Positions 1 through 5,445 of a DNA stretch of 5,579 nucleotides are shown one piece after another. The notes under the pieces were generated by a model, which saw nothing but the letters and a program-made list of their open reading frames with translations, searched no databases and had not been told where the DNA came from. Source of the DNA: Acidovorax sp. (GTDB lineage Bacteria; Pseudomonadota; Gammaproteobacteria; Burkholderiales; Burkholderiaceae_C); assembly GCA_011620245.1 (NCBI GenBank), contig WOZN01000293.1:1-5579 (forward strand), read 5' to 3'. The number at the start of each line of letters is the position of its first letter. Positions within the stretch are counted from its first letter, which is position 1. Made by a program: the position numbers and the translations under genes.

Positions 1-50
1 TTCATGCGGCTTGTCAAGGGATACAAAGCGGTCAACTGCCGTTTTTAGGT
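1..50. other. Short region after the nadB stop; possible -35 element of a promoter leaving the window
   Basis: These 50 bases follow the nadB stop codon (TGA, positions 51-53 on the minus strand). No hairpin with a T tract is visible, so no nadB terminator can be called here. Positions 12-17 read TTGACA on the minus strand, a perfect match to the sigma-70 -35 consensus. The matching -10 box would lie beyond the left edge of the window. This could start a promoter for a further minus-strand gene, or be chance. Confidence 0.25.
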
Positions 51-1637
51 TCAATGGCGGGAGACGGGCGGAACCAGGATGGTGGACGCTGCGGGGGCGG
101 CCAGCGCGGGGTAGTCGCGGCTGTAGTGCAGGCCACGGCTTTCGCGGCGCAGCTGCGCCGAGCGCACGATGAGTTCGGCCACCTGCACCAGGTTGCGCAG
201 CTCCAGCAGGTCGCGCGTGACGTGGAAATGGGCGTAGAACTCCTGGATCTCGGCCTGCAGCAGTGCGATGCGGTGGGCCGCGCGCTCCAGGCGCTTGTTG
301 GTGCGCACGATGCCCACGTAGTCCCACATGAAGCGGCGCAGCTCGTCCCAGTTGTGCGAGATGATCACGGACTCATCGGCGTCGGTGACGCGGCTTTCGT
401 CCCAGCGTGGCAGCGGCGGGATGGGGGTGCGCGGCGCATCTGCAATGGCATGCGCTGCCGCGCGGGCGAACACAATGCATTCCAGCAGCGAGTTGCTGGC
501 CAGCCGGTTGGCGCCGTGCAGGCCGGTGTAGGCCACTTCGCCCACGGCAAACAGGCCGGGCAGGTCGGTGCGGCCAGCCAGGTCGGTCAGCACGCCGCCG
601 CAGGTGAAATGGGCCGTGGGCACCACGGGGATGGGCTCTTTGGTGATATCGATGCCCAGCGACGCGCAGTGCGCCAGGATGTTGGGGAAATGCTCTTGCA
701 GGAAGGCGGGGCTCTGGTGCGAGATGTCGAGCAGCACGCAGTCGATGCCGTGTTTTTTCATCTCGTAGTCGATGGCGCGGGCCACCACGTCGCGCGGCGC
801 CAGTTCGGCGCGCTCGTCGTGCTGCGGCATGAAGCGCGTGCCGTCGGGCAGCAGCAGCTTGCCACCCTCGCCGCGCACGGCCTCGCTGATCAGGAACGAC
901 TTGGCATGCGGGTGGTACAGCCCCGTGGGGTGGAACTGGATGAACTCCATGTTGCCCACGCGGCAGCCGGCGCGCCAGGCCGCGGCAATGCCATCGCCGG
1001 TGGCGGTGTCGGGGTTGGTGGTGTACAGGTACACCTTGCCCGCGCCGCCCGTGGCCAGAATGGTTTGCGGCGCTTGGAAGGTGACGACCTCGTCGGTGGC
1101 ATCGTCAAGCGCATACAGGCCCAGGCATTGCTGCGGGCCCGCCAGGCCCAGCTTGTGGCTGGTGATCACGTCTACCAGCGTGTGCTGCTCGAACAATGTG
1201 ATGCCGGGCGTGGCGCGCACCACGTCGATCAGCGTGCGCTGCACGGCCGCGCCGGTGGCATCGGTCACATGGGCGATGCGGCGCGCGCTGTGGCCGCCTT
1301 CGCGGGTGAGGTGCAGGTGGTCGCCCTCCAGCGAGAACGGCACGCCCAGCTGGCGCAGCCAGGCGATGGCCTCGGGGGCGTTTTCCACCACGAAGCGCGT
1401 GGCCGCCAGGTCGCACAGCCCGGCGCCGGCCACCAGGGTGTCCTGGATATGGGCGGCAAAGCTGTCGTCGTCGGCCAGTACGGCGGCAATGCCGCCCTGC
1501 GCCCAGGCGCTGGCACCGTCCTGCATCTGGCGTTTGGTGATGACGGCCACGCGGTGCGTGGGCGCCAGGTGCAGGGCAGCCGAGAGGCCGGCGAGGCCGC
1601 TGCCTACGATGAGAACGTCAAATTGGTGGGGTTGCAT
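51..1637 (-). CDS. nadB: L-aspartate oxidase (NAD biosynthesis)
   Basis: NadB is a cytosolic flavoenzyme that oxidises L-aspartate to iminoaspartate, which NadA condenses with dihydroxyacetone phosphate to quinolinate, the first steps of de novo NAD synthesis. From the ATG at 1637 the protein has 528 residues (E. coli NadB has 540). Visible features are the N-terminal dinucleotide-binding motif VGSGLAG (residues 11-17), AWAQGGIA, TREGGHSARRIAH, NMEFIQFHPTG, APRDVVARAI, AHFTCGGV, GANRLASNSLLE, and the C-terminal helical part ending in RRESRGLHYSRDYP. Glu113, His236, Arg282, His343 and Arg378 each sit exactly 8 residues before the E. coli active-site residues Glu121, His244, Arg290, His351 and Arg386, so the site is intact and not that of a fumarate reductase relative. 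A GTG at 1712 would add 25 residues, but that stretch is repeat DNA and poor in NadB-like sequence; the ATG puts the Rossmann motif at the normal distance. No strong ribosome binding site precedes either start. nadA and nadC are not in the window. Confidence 0.97.
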   Translation of the reverse strand: MQPHQFDVLIVGSGLAGLSAALHLAPTHRVAVITKRQMQDGASAWAQGGIAAVLADDDSFAAHIQDTLVAGAGLCDLAATRFVVENAPEAIAWLRQLGVPFSLEGDHLHLTREGGHSARRIAHVTDATGAAVQRTLIDVVRATPGITLFEQHTLVDVITSHKLGLAGPQQCLGLYALDDATDEVVTFQAPQTILATGGAGKVYLYTTNPDTATGDGIAAAWRAGCRVGNMEFIQFHPTGLYHPHAKSFLISEAVRGEGGKLLLPDGTRFMPQHDERAELAPRDVVARAIDYEMKKHGIDCVLLDISHQSPAFLQEHFPNILAHCASLGIDITKEPIPVVPTAHFTCGGVLTDLAGRTDLPGLFAVGEVAYTGLHGANRLASNSLLECIVFARAAAHAIADAPRTPIPPLPRWDESRVTDADESVIISHNWDELRRFMWDYVGIVRTNKRLERAAHRIALLQAEIQEFYAHFHVTRDLLELRNLVQVAELIVRSAQLRRESRGLHYSRDYPALAAPAASTILVPPVSRH

Positions 1638-1682
1638 GTGGGTTTTTCGTGGCCTGAGAAATGGGCGCCGCTCCATGTCAGA

Positions 1683-1764
1683 GCCACCGTGGAACTGGCT
1701 TTGCCAGGCCACCGGTGGCGTCCCCCTCCCGCGCAGCGAGAGAGGGGGAAGCGGCGCAGCCGCT
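1683..1764. repeat. Multi-hairpin intergenic repeat between scpA and nadB
   Basis: Three adjacent inverted repeats fill most of the scpA-nadB gap. The first is 1683-1719: GCCACCG (1683-1689) pairs with CGGTGGC (1713-1719), TGG (1690-1692) with CCA (1709-1711), and CTGGC (1695-1699) with GCCAG (1703-1707) across a TTT loop; its right side includes the perfect 12-bp palindrome GCCACCGGTGGC (1708-1719). The second is TCCCCCTC (1721-1728) with GAGGGGGA (1742-1749). The third is AGCGGC (1750-1755) with GCCGCT (1759-1764) and a 3-base loop. None is followed by a T tract on either strand, so they are not classical intrinsic terminators. The arrangement resembles a dispersed repeat that I recall from Comamonadaceae genomes; that identity is from memory. 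Confidence 0.7.
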
Positions 1765-1773
1765 CAGGGGGTG

Positions 1774-2619
1774 TCATGTCGGTACATAGGTCAGCCGGAC
1801 GTAAATGGGGGCGAAGGCCTCGGCCTGGGTGATCTCGATCAGGGCCTCCTTGGCCAGCTCCAGCAGCGCGATGAAGGTCACCACCAGCACCGTGCTGCCG
1901 TGACTGGGCTCGAACAGCTCTTCAAACTCGACAAAGCGGCGCCCTTGCAGGGTTCTGAGCACCATGCTCATGTATTCGCGCACGCTCAACTCCTCGCGGG
2001 TGATCTTGTGGTGCTGCACGAGCCGGGCACGCTTGAGGATGTCGCGCCAGGCGTCTTGCAGATCGGCCACATGCACATCCGCAAAGCGCGGCTGCATGCT
2101 TTGCTCGATGTACACCTGCGCCTTCACAAAGTCGCGCCCATATTGCGGCAGTTGCGCCAGGCGCATGGCGGCCATCTTCATCTGCTCGTATTCGAGCAGG
2201 CGGCGCACCAGTTCGGCGCGCGGGTCTTCGGCTTCGTCGCCGCCTTCCTGCTTCTTGGGCGGCAGCAGCATGCGCGACTTGATCTCGATCAGCATGGCCG
2301 CCATCAGCAGGTATTCGGCGGCCAGCTCCAGGTTGCGGCTGCGGATCTCGTCCACATACACCAGATACTGGTGCGTGAGGCCGGCCATGGGGATGTCGAG
2401 GATGTTGAAGTTCTGCTTGCGGATCAGGTACAGCAGCAGATCGAGCGGGCCTTCAAAGGCTTCCAGAAAGATTTCGAGCGCGTCGGGCGGGATATACAGG
2501 TCTTGCGGCAGCGCAAACAGCGGCTCGCCATACAGGCGGGCCAGCGCCACCTGGTCTGCCACGCCGGGCATGGTGCCCGGGGCGGCGGCCGTGGCCTCGG
2601 CGGGGCTTGCGCTGCGCAT
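1774..2619 (-). CDS. scpA: Segregation and condensation protein A (ScpA)
   Basis: ScpA is the kleisin subunit that bridges the SMC ATPase heads and, with ScpB, forms the SMC-ScpAB condensin acting on newly replicated chromosomal DNA. The 281-residue product carries the family hallmark FEGPLDLLLYLIRKQ (residues 55-69), followed by NILDIPMAGLTHQYL, then the N-domain helix ending LIEIKSRMLLPPK (110-122), an acidic linker (QEGGDEAEDP), and a C-terminal winged-helix segment (about 220-281, VVTFIALLELAKEALIEI). The first about 30 residues are Ala/Pro-rich and not conserved in character. The ATG at 2619 is the earliest possible start because an in-frame TAG lies three codons upstream, inside the repeat at 2625-2679. 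No clear Shine-Dalgarno precedes it, so Met17 (2571) is an alternative start. scpA follows the DUF3460 gene by 65 bp on the same strand and may be cotranscribed with it. smc and scpB are not in the window. Confidence 0.95.
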   Translation of the reverse strand: MRSASPAEATAAAPGTMPGVADQVALARLYGEPLFALPQDLYIPPDALEIFLEAFEGPLDLLLYLIRKQNFNILDIPMAGLTHQYLVYVDEIRSRNLELAAEYLLMAAMLIEIKSRMLLPPKKQEGGDEAEDPRAELVRRLLEYEQMKMAAMRLAQLPQYGRDFVKAQVYIEQSMQPRFADVHVADLQDAWRDILKRARLVQHHKITREELSVREYMSMVLRTLQGRRFVEFEELFEPSHGSTVLVVTFIALLELAKEALIEITQAEAFAPIYVRLTYVPT

Positions 2620-2624
2620 GGGTT

Positions 2625-2679
2625 GCTATGCAATTAATAGCTGCTTGCGCTTGCTGGCAAAGCGCAAAATGCTATTTTT
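2625..2679 (+). repeat. Hairpin repeat, copy 1, between the DUF3460 gene and scpA
   Basis: Outer stem AATAGC (2636-2641) pairs with GCTATT (2671-2676), then a 3x3 internal loop, then a perfect 8-bp inner stem TTGCGCTT (2645-2652) with AAGCGCAA (2660-2667) around a 7-base loop. On the plus strand it ends in five Ts, so it resembles an intrinsic terminator in that orientation, although no plus-strand gene ends here. A second GCTAT (2625-2629) can pair with the same ATAGC (2637-2641), so two mutually exclusive folds are possible. On the minus strand it forms the leader of scpA and reaches to within a few bases of its ATG. The motif resembles a common intergenic repeat of Comamonadaceae (from memory). 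Confidence 0.7.
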
Positions 2680-2684
2680 CATGC

Positions 2685-2891
2685 TCAATCAGCGTTGGTC
2701 TGATAGACATAGGGCTTTTGGGCCACCTCGGCTTCGCGGTATTCGTCCCAGATCTTGCGGTCCACCTGCTTGTCCCACAGCAGGGCGCGGCCGGCGCGCT
2801 GCTGCGCAACGAGCTCGGGCTTTTGTGCCTTGAGCTGCTCGATGAACTGGGTGGCTTCGGACTGGTAGTCGGGGCGGCGGAAAATGGACAT
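2685..2891 (-). CDS. DUF3460 family small protein of unknown function
   Basis: A 68-residue, charged, probably soluble protein with no signal peptide, membrane segment or cysteine. It contains FIEQLKAQKPELVAQQRAGRALLWDK and ends with VAQKPYVYQTNAD, a pattern I recognise as the DUF3460 family, short proteins of Burkholderiales with no assigned role. The start is well supported: the minus strand has AGAGAGG ten bases before the ATG at 2891. The same frame stays open upstream to 3458, but that part is antisense to the lipoprotein gene and has no such site. The gene is divergent from the lipoprotein gene (42 bp between starts) and upstream of scpA on the same strand. The basic-aromatic tail and 'GRALLWDK' centre are what can be seen; no function should be inferred from them. 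Confidence 0.9.
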   Translation of the reverse strand: MSIFRRPDYQSEATQFIEQLKAQKPELVAQQRAGRALLWDKQVDRKIWDEYREAEVAQKPYVYQTNAD

Positions 2892-2933
2892 GGATTGATA
2901 ACCTCTCTTTTGCGATTTTACCGGGAGCCTTCC
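2892..2933. promoter_or_regulatory. 42-bp divergent control region with ribosome binding sites for both flanking genes
   Basis: The only non-coding DNA between two divergent start codons. On the plus strand GGGAG (2923-2927) lies 6 bases before the lipoprotein ATG at 2934. On the minus strand AGAGAGG lies 10 bases before the DUF3460 ATG at 2891. The minus strand of 2915-2920 reads TAAAAT, five of six matches to a sigma-70 -10 box, which would give a leader of about 15-20 bases for the DUF3460 gene; no good -35 is visible at the right distance. For the plus strand the best -10 is GATAAC (2897-2902), weak and without a -35. Both ribosome sites are convincing, the promoter assignments are tentative. 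Confidence 0.5.
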
Positions 2934-3446
2934 ATGCCCATTCATTTCACTGCCCTGGCGCTTGCCGCGGCGGCTTTCAGCCTGATGGCCCTTGCCGGAT
3001 GCGACGCGCAGCGCATCAGCGAATTGCAGCCTGGCGTTTCCACCGAGGCCGACGTGCGCGACCGCTTTGGCAACCCCGAAGCCATCTGGGAGGAGGCCGA
3101 TGGCGCGCGCACCTTCGAATACAACCGCCAGCCCGCCGGCCAGGTCAATTACATGATCACCGTGGGTGCCGATGGCAGACTGGTGGCGGTGCGCCAGGTG
3201 CTCACGCCCGGGAACTTTGCCCGCATCACGCCCGGCATGGACATGGCGCAGGTGCGCCGCAGCCTGGGCAAGCCGGCCAAGGTCACGTCGTACTGGCTCA
3301 GCGGCGAAACGCACCACGACTGGCGCTTTGCCGAGCCGCCCAACATCCCCATGCTGTTCACCGTGGTGACCCGGGACGGCAGCACGGTGCTGCGCACGCA
3401 GATCGGCCCCGACATGGAAGCGCCGGACAACAAGGGCGGGCGCTGA
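2934..3446 (+). CDS. Lipoprotein with two BamE/SmpA-OmlA-like repeats
   Basis: A 170-residue predicted lipoprotein. Residues 1-22 form a short hydrophobic signal ending in the lipobox LAGC, so Cys23 should be lipidated. The mature part appears to hold two copies of a BamE/SmpA-OmlA-like unit: ITxLxPG-type openings at ISELQPGVSTEADVRDRFGNP (28-48) and ARITPGMDMAQVRRSLGKP (96-114), each followed by a strand-rich stretch with an aromatic motif (TFEYN, HDWRF) and a G-rich turn (VGADGRLV, VTRDGSTVL). BamE itself is an outer-membrane lipoprotein of the beta-barrel assembly machine with one such unit, so this is a related fold rather than clearly bamE. Two oddities: the signal n-region has no Lys or Arg, only His4, and residue +2 after Cys is Asp, which in E. 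coli retains lipoproteins in the inner membrane. The ATG at 2934 is chosen for its GGGAG site and because it begins the signal peptide; upstream in-frame sequence is antisense to the DUF3460 gene. Confidence 0.88.
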   Translation: MPIHFTALALAAAAFSLMALAGCDAQRISELQPGVSTEADVRDRFGNPEAIWEEADGARTFEYNRQPAGQVNYMITVGADGRLVAVRQVLTPGNFARITPGMDMAQVRRSLGKPAKVTSYWLSGETHHDWRFAEPPNIPMLFTVVTRDGSTVLRTQIGPDMEAPDNKGGR

Positions 3447-3452
3447 GATCGT

Positions 3453-3506
3453 GAACATGTTCTGAGAGGTTGCGGGGGCGCCTGCAGGCAGGTGGCTGGG
3501 CCCAGC
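3453..3506. repeat. Three perfect palindromes downstream of the lipoprotein gene
   Basis: Within 54 bases directly after the lipoprotein stop codon are GAACATGTTC (3453-3462), GCCTGCAGGC (3480-3489) and GCTGGGCCCAGC (3495-3506), each a perfect self-complementary sequence without loop. They differ in sequence, so they are not copies of one site. None is followed directly by a T tract. They could be protein-binding sites, decayed repeat DNA or chance in GC-rich sequence. Confidence 0.5.
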
Positions 3507-3545
3507 GTTCGCGTCCGCAGCGTTAGTGAAAAAATGGGGATGAAA

Positions 3546-3588
3546 ACGGCTGTATTGCTTGTGCTGCAGCGCTATATGCTATTTTTTT
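3546..3588 (+). terminator. Hairpin repeat, copy 2, followed by T7: candidate terminator of the lipoprotein gene
   Basis: This is a diverged relative of the repeat at 2625-2679: the shared elements are GGCTG/AGCTG at the left, TTGCTTG/TTGCGCTTG, GCAGCGC/AAAGCGC, and the identical end ATGCTATTTTT. The inner stem is weaker here: TGCT (3556-3559) pairs with AGCG (3568-3571, one wobble) and TAT (3553-3555) with ATA (3574-3576) past a two-base bulge. It ends in seven Ts (3582-3588). It lies about 100 bp after the plus-strand lipoprotein stop and in the right orientation to end that transcript. The repeat relationship is visible; the terminator role is inferred. Confidence 0.45.
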
Positions 3589-3750
3589 GCTTGATTAGCA
3601 ACTTGTCTCAGATATCTCATCCCATCCGTTCGGGCTGAGCCTGTCGAAGCCGGGGCACTGCTTGGGTGCGGCCCTTCGACCCTTCGACAGGCTCAGGACA
3701 GGCCAAGCTCAGGGCGAACGGTTTTGTCTGAGATATGTTGCTAATCAAGC
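3589..3750. repeat. Split hairpin: 14-bp perfect inverted repeat with an inserted element, overlapping the sulP stop
   Basis: GCTTGATTAGCAAC (3589-3602) and GTTGCTAATCAAGC (3737-3750) are perfect inverted repeats. Just inside them lie TTGTCTCAGATAT (3603-3615) and TTGTCTGAGATAT (3724-3736), direct repeats that match at 12 of 13 positions. Removing one direct repeat and the 108 bases between them leaves a 14-bp stem with a 13-base loop followed by TTTTTT (3751-3756) on the plus strand, the form of an intrinsic terminator. The simplest reading is that an element inserted into the loop with a target duplication. The alternative is a 162-bp MITE-like element, with the 14-bp arms as terminal repeats and T runs on both outer sides. 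The right arm contains the sulP stop codon (3745-3747). Confidence 0.65.
3616..3723. repeat. Dispersed palindromic repeat of the CTGAGC...GTCGAAG type inside the split hairpin
   Basis: Inner arms CTGAGCCTGTCGAAG (3635-3649) and CTTCGACAGGCTCAG (3682-3696) are a perfect 15-bp inverted repeat, and CCGTTCG (3626-3632) mirrors CGAACGG (3715-3721). The right side carries two small duplications: CCTTCGAC occurs twice in tandem (3673-3680 and 3681-3688), and GCTCAGG occurs at 3691-3697 and 3707-3713. I recall repeats of this form scattered through many beta- and gammaproteobacterial genomes. It has no open reading frame of its own that I would call. Confidence 0.7.
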
Positions 3751-5445
3751 TTTTTTGACAGCTTTTCCGATCTGCGCCGCGTTCTGCTCGGCCAGCCGGG
3801 CGCTGAAGCCCGACCGCTCCATCAGCGAGCGCGGCTGCTCCTGCGCATCCACCACCCACAGCACGCCGCCGCGCTGGCCCACGGCCTTGAGAATCTGCTC
3901 CAGGCCTTCGAGGCCCGTGGTGTCGAGCGCGAACAGGTCGCGCATATCCAGCACCACTTCCGGGCCCTCGGGGCCGGTCTCGATGGCCTGCACGATGGGG
4001 TCGATCTTGGCGGCCGCGCCAAAAAACAGCGCGCCATGCAGCTTCCAGGCCATGCGAGGGCGGGGGCTGGCTTCAGCGGCCAGACCCTGTGCGTCAGGGG
4101 TGGACATGGGCTCGCGCTCGGCGCGGAACAGCGCGCTCATGCGCCGCACAAACAGCACGCACGCCAGCACCAGCCCCACCTCCACCGCCACCGTCAGGTC
4201 GAACACCACGGTGAGAAAAAAGGTGCCCAGCATCAGCAGGCGGTAGTGGTTGCTGAAATGCCGCAGACGCGCAAACTCGTGCCATTCGCCCATGTTCCAG
4301 GCCACATGCAGCAAGATGCCGGCCAGCACCGCCAGGGGAATATGCTGCGCCAGCGGCGCGGCCGCCAGCACGATCACCGCCAGCGTGGCCGCGTGCACGA
4401 TGCCGGCGACGGGGCTGGTGGCGCCCGCGCGCAGGTTGGTGACGGTGCGGGCGATGGTGCCGGTGGCCGGCATGCCGCCAAAGAACGGCACCACGAAATT
4501 GGCCACGCCCTGGGCCATGAGTTCCTGGTTGGGGTCGTGCTTCTTGTAGTGCGGGTCGGTGGCCACCTGGTCGGCCACACGCGCGCACAGCAGCGACTCG
4601 ATGGCGCCCAGCAGTGCAATGGTGACGGTGGGCGTGACCAGCAGGCGCGCGGTGTCCCACGAAAAATCGGGCAGTGCGAGCGTCGGCAGCTGCTGCGGAA
4701 TGCCGCCAAACTTGCTGCCGATGGTCTCCACCGGCATCTCCAGCCAGCGCGCCAGGGCCGTGAGCGTGACCAGCGCCACCACCGGCGCCGGGATGCGCGC
4801 AAAGCGGCGCACGGTGTGGCCCTCGGCCACGCGCAGCACCGGCGAGCCGTGCACGAACAGCCGCGGCCACAAAAACAGCCCGCCCAGGCAGGCAGCACCC
4901 AGCGCGAGCGCATGGGGGTTGAAACTGCCGATATGCAGGGCCAGCGTGTGCACCTGCGAGAAGAAGTTGCCCGGCATCTTGTCGATGGCCAGCCCCAGCC
5001 AGTCCTTGAGTTGCGACAGCCCGATCAGCACCGCGATGCCGTTGGTGAAGCCGATGACGATGCTCACCGGCACAAAGCGCACCAGGCTGCCGAGCTTGAA
5101 CATCCCGAGCAGGAACAGCAGCACCCCCGCGCAGGCCGTGGAAATCAGCAGATTGGCCACGCCATAACGCTCGACGATGCCATAAACGATGACGATGAAC
5201 GCCCCGGCCGGCCCGCCGATCTGCACATTGCTGCCGCCCAGCAGGGCAATCAGAAAGCCGCCGATGATGGCCGTCCACAGCCCTGCCTCGGGCTTGAGGC
5301 CGCTGGCGATGGCGAACGCCATGGCCAGCGGAAGTGCGACGATGCCTGCGGTGACACCCGCGCCCAGGTCGGCCAGCCAGCGGCTGCGGCTGTAGCCGCG
5401 CAGGGCATCGATGATGCGGGGGTGGAAGGTCGGTGAGAACGACAT
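3745..5445 (-). CDS. SulP family anion transporter with C-terminal STAS domain
   Basis: An inner-membrane secondary transporter of the SLC26/SulP family, which move sulfate, bicarbonate or dicarboxylates, usually with protons or sodium. The 566-residue product has a short cytosolic N terminus, about 10-14 hydrophobic segments over residues 27-430, and a cytosolic STAS domain at about 465-560. Family motifs include LPLAMAFAIASGL, GGSNVQIGGPAGAF (about 70-83), LLGAIESLLCARVADQ (278-293) and FFGGMPATGTIARTVTNLRAGATSP (split here as FFGGMPATGTIAR then TVTNLRAGATSP, 321-345). The STAS core DMRDLFALDTTGLEGLE (500-516) is complete. The membrane part resembles E. coli DauA (YchM), a C4-dicarboxylate carrier, from memory, but substrate cannot be read from sequence and no carbonic anhydrase gene lies beside it. 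The ATG at 5445 is preferred to an in-frame GTG at 5454; neither has a clear ribosome site. The stop lies in a repeat arm, so the last residues (VKKA) border repeat DNA. It is convergent with the lipoprotein gene. Confidence 0.94.
   Translation of the reverse strand: MSFSPTFHPRIIDALRGYSRSRWLADLGAGVTAGIVALPLAMAFAIASGLKPEAGLWTAIIGGFLIALLGGSNVQIGGPAGAFIVIVYGIVERYGVANLLISTACAGVLLFLLGMFKLGSLVRFVPVSIVIGFTNGIAVLIGLSQLKDWLGLAIDKMPGNFFSQVHTLALHIGSFNPHALALGAACLGGLFLWPRLFVHGSPVLRVAEGHTVRRFARIPAPVVALVTLTALARWLEMPVETIGSKFGGIPQQLPTLALPDFSWDTARLLVTPTVTIALLGAIESLLCARVADQVATDPHYKKHDPNQELMAQGVANFVVPFFGGMPATGTIARTVTNLRAGATSPVAGIVHAATLAVIVLAAAPLAQHIPLAVLAGILLHVAWNMGEWHEFARLRHFSNHYRLLMLGTFFLTVVFDLTVAVEVGLVLACVLFVRRMSALFRAEREPMSTPDAQGLAAEASPRPRMAWKLHGALFFGAAAKIDPIVQAIETGPEGPEVVLDMRDLFALDTTGLEGLEQILKAVGQRGGVLWVVDAQEQPRSLMERSGFSARLAEQNAAQIGKAVKKA

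Noticed and set aside
12..17. Complete promoter at the left edge
   Set aside because: Only the TTGACA hexamer is inside the window; the -10 box and any gene would be outside, so it is listed only as a low-confidence half site.
54..2637. Long plus-strand open frames of 592 and 621 codons opposite nadB and scpA
   Set aside because: Their products are low-complexity, rich in Ala, Arg, Gly, His and Ser, with no recognisable domain. The opposite strand encodes clear NadB and ScpA, and long antisense frames are expected from GC-rich codon bias.
2607..2933. Upstream extension of the lipoprotein frame to 279 codons
   Set aside because: The extension overlaps the DUF3460 gene and would bury the signal peptide and lipobox inside the protein. 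The ATG at 2934 has GGGAG at proper spacing.
2892..3458. Upstream extension of the DUF3460 frame to a 257-codon protein
   Set aside because: The added part is antisense to the lipoprotein gene. The DUF3460 family is about 60 residues long and the ATG at 2891 has its own good ribosome site.
3589..3750. CRISPR array or attC-like site suggested by the nested repeats
   Set aside because: There is no set of regularly spaced identical repeats with unique spacers, and no integrase or cas gene nearby. The pattern is nested inverted repeats.
3617..3859. Small minus-strand frame of 80 codons across the repeat and the sulP end
   Set aside because: It is composed of repeat DNA and an out-of-frame part of sulP, with no ribosome site or domain.
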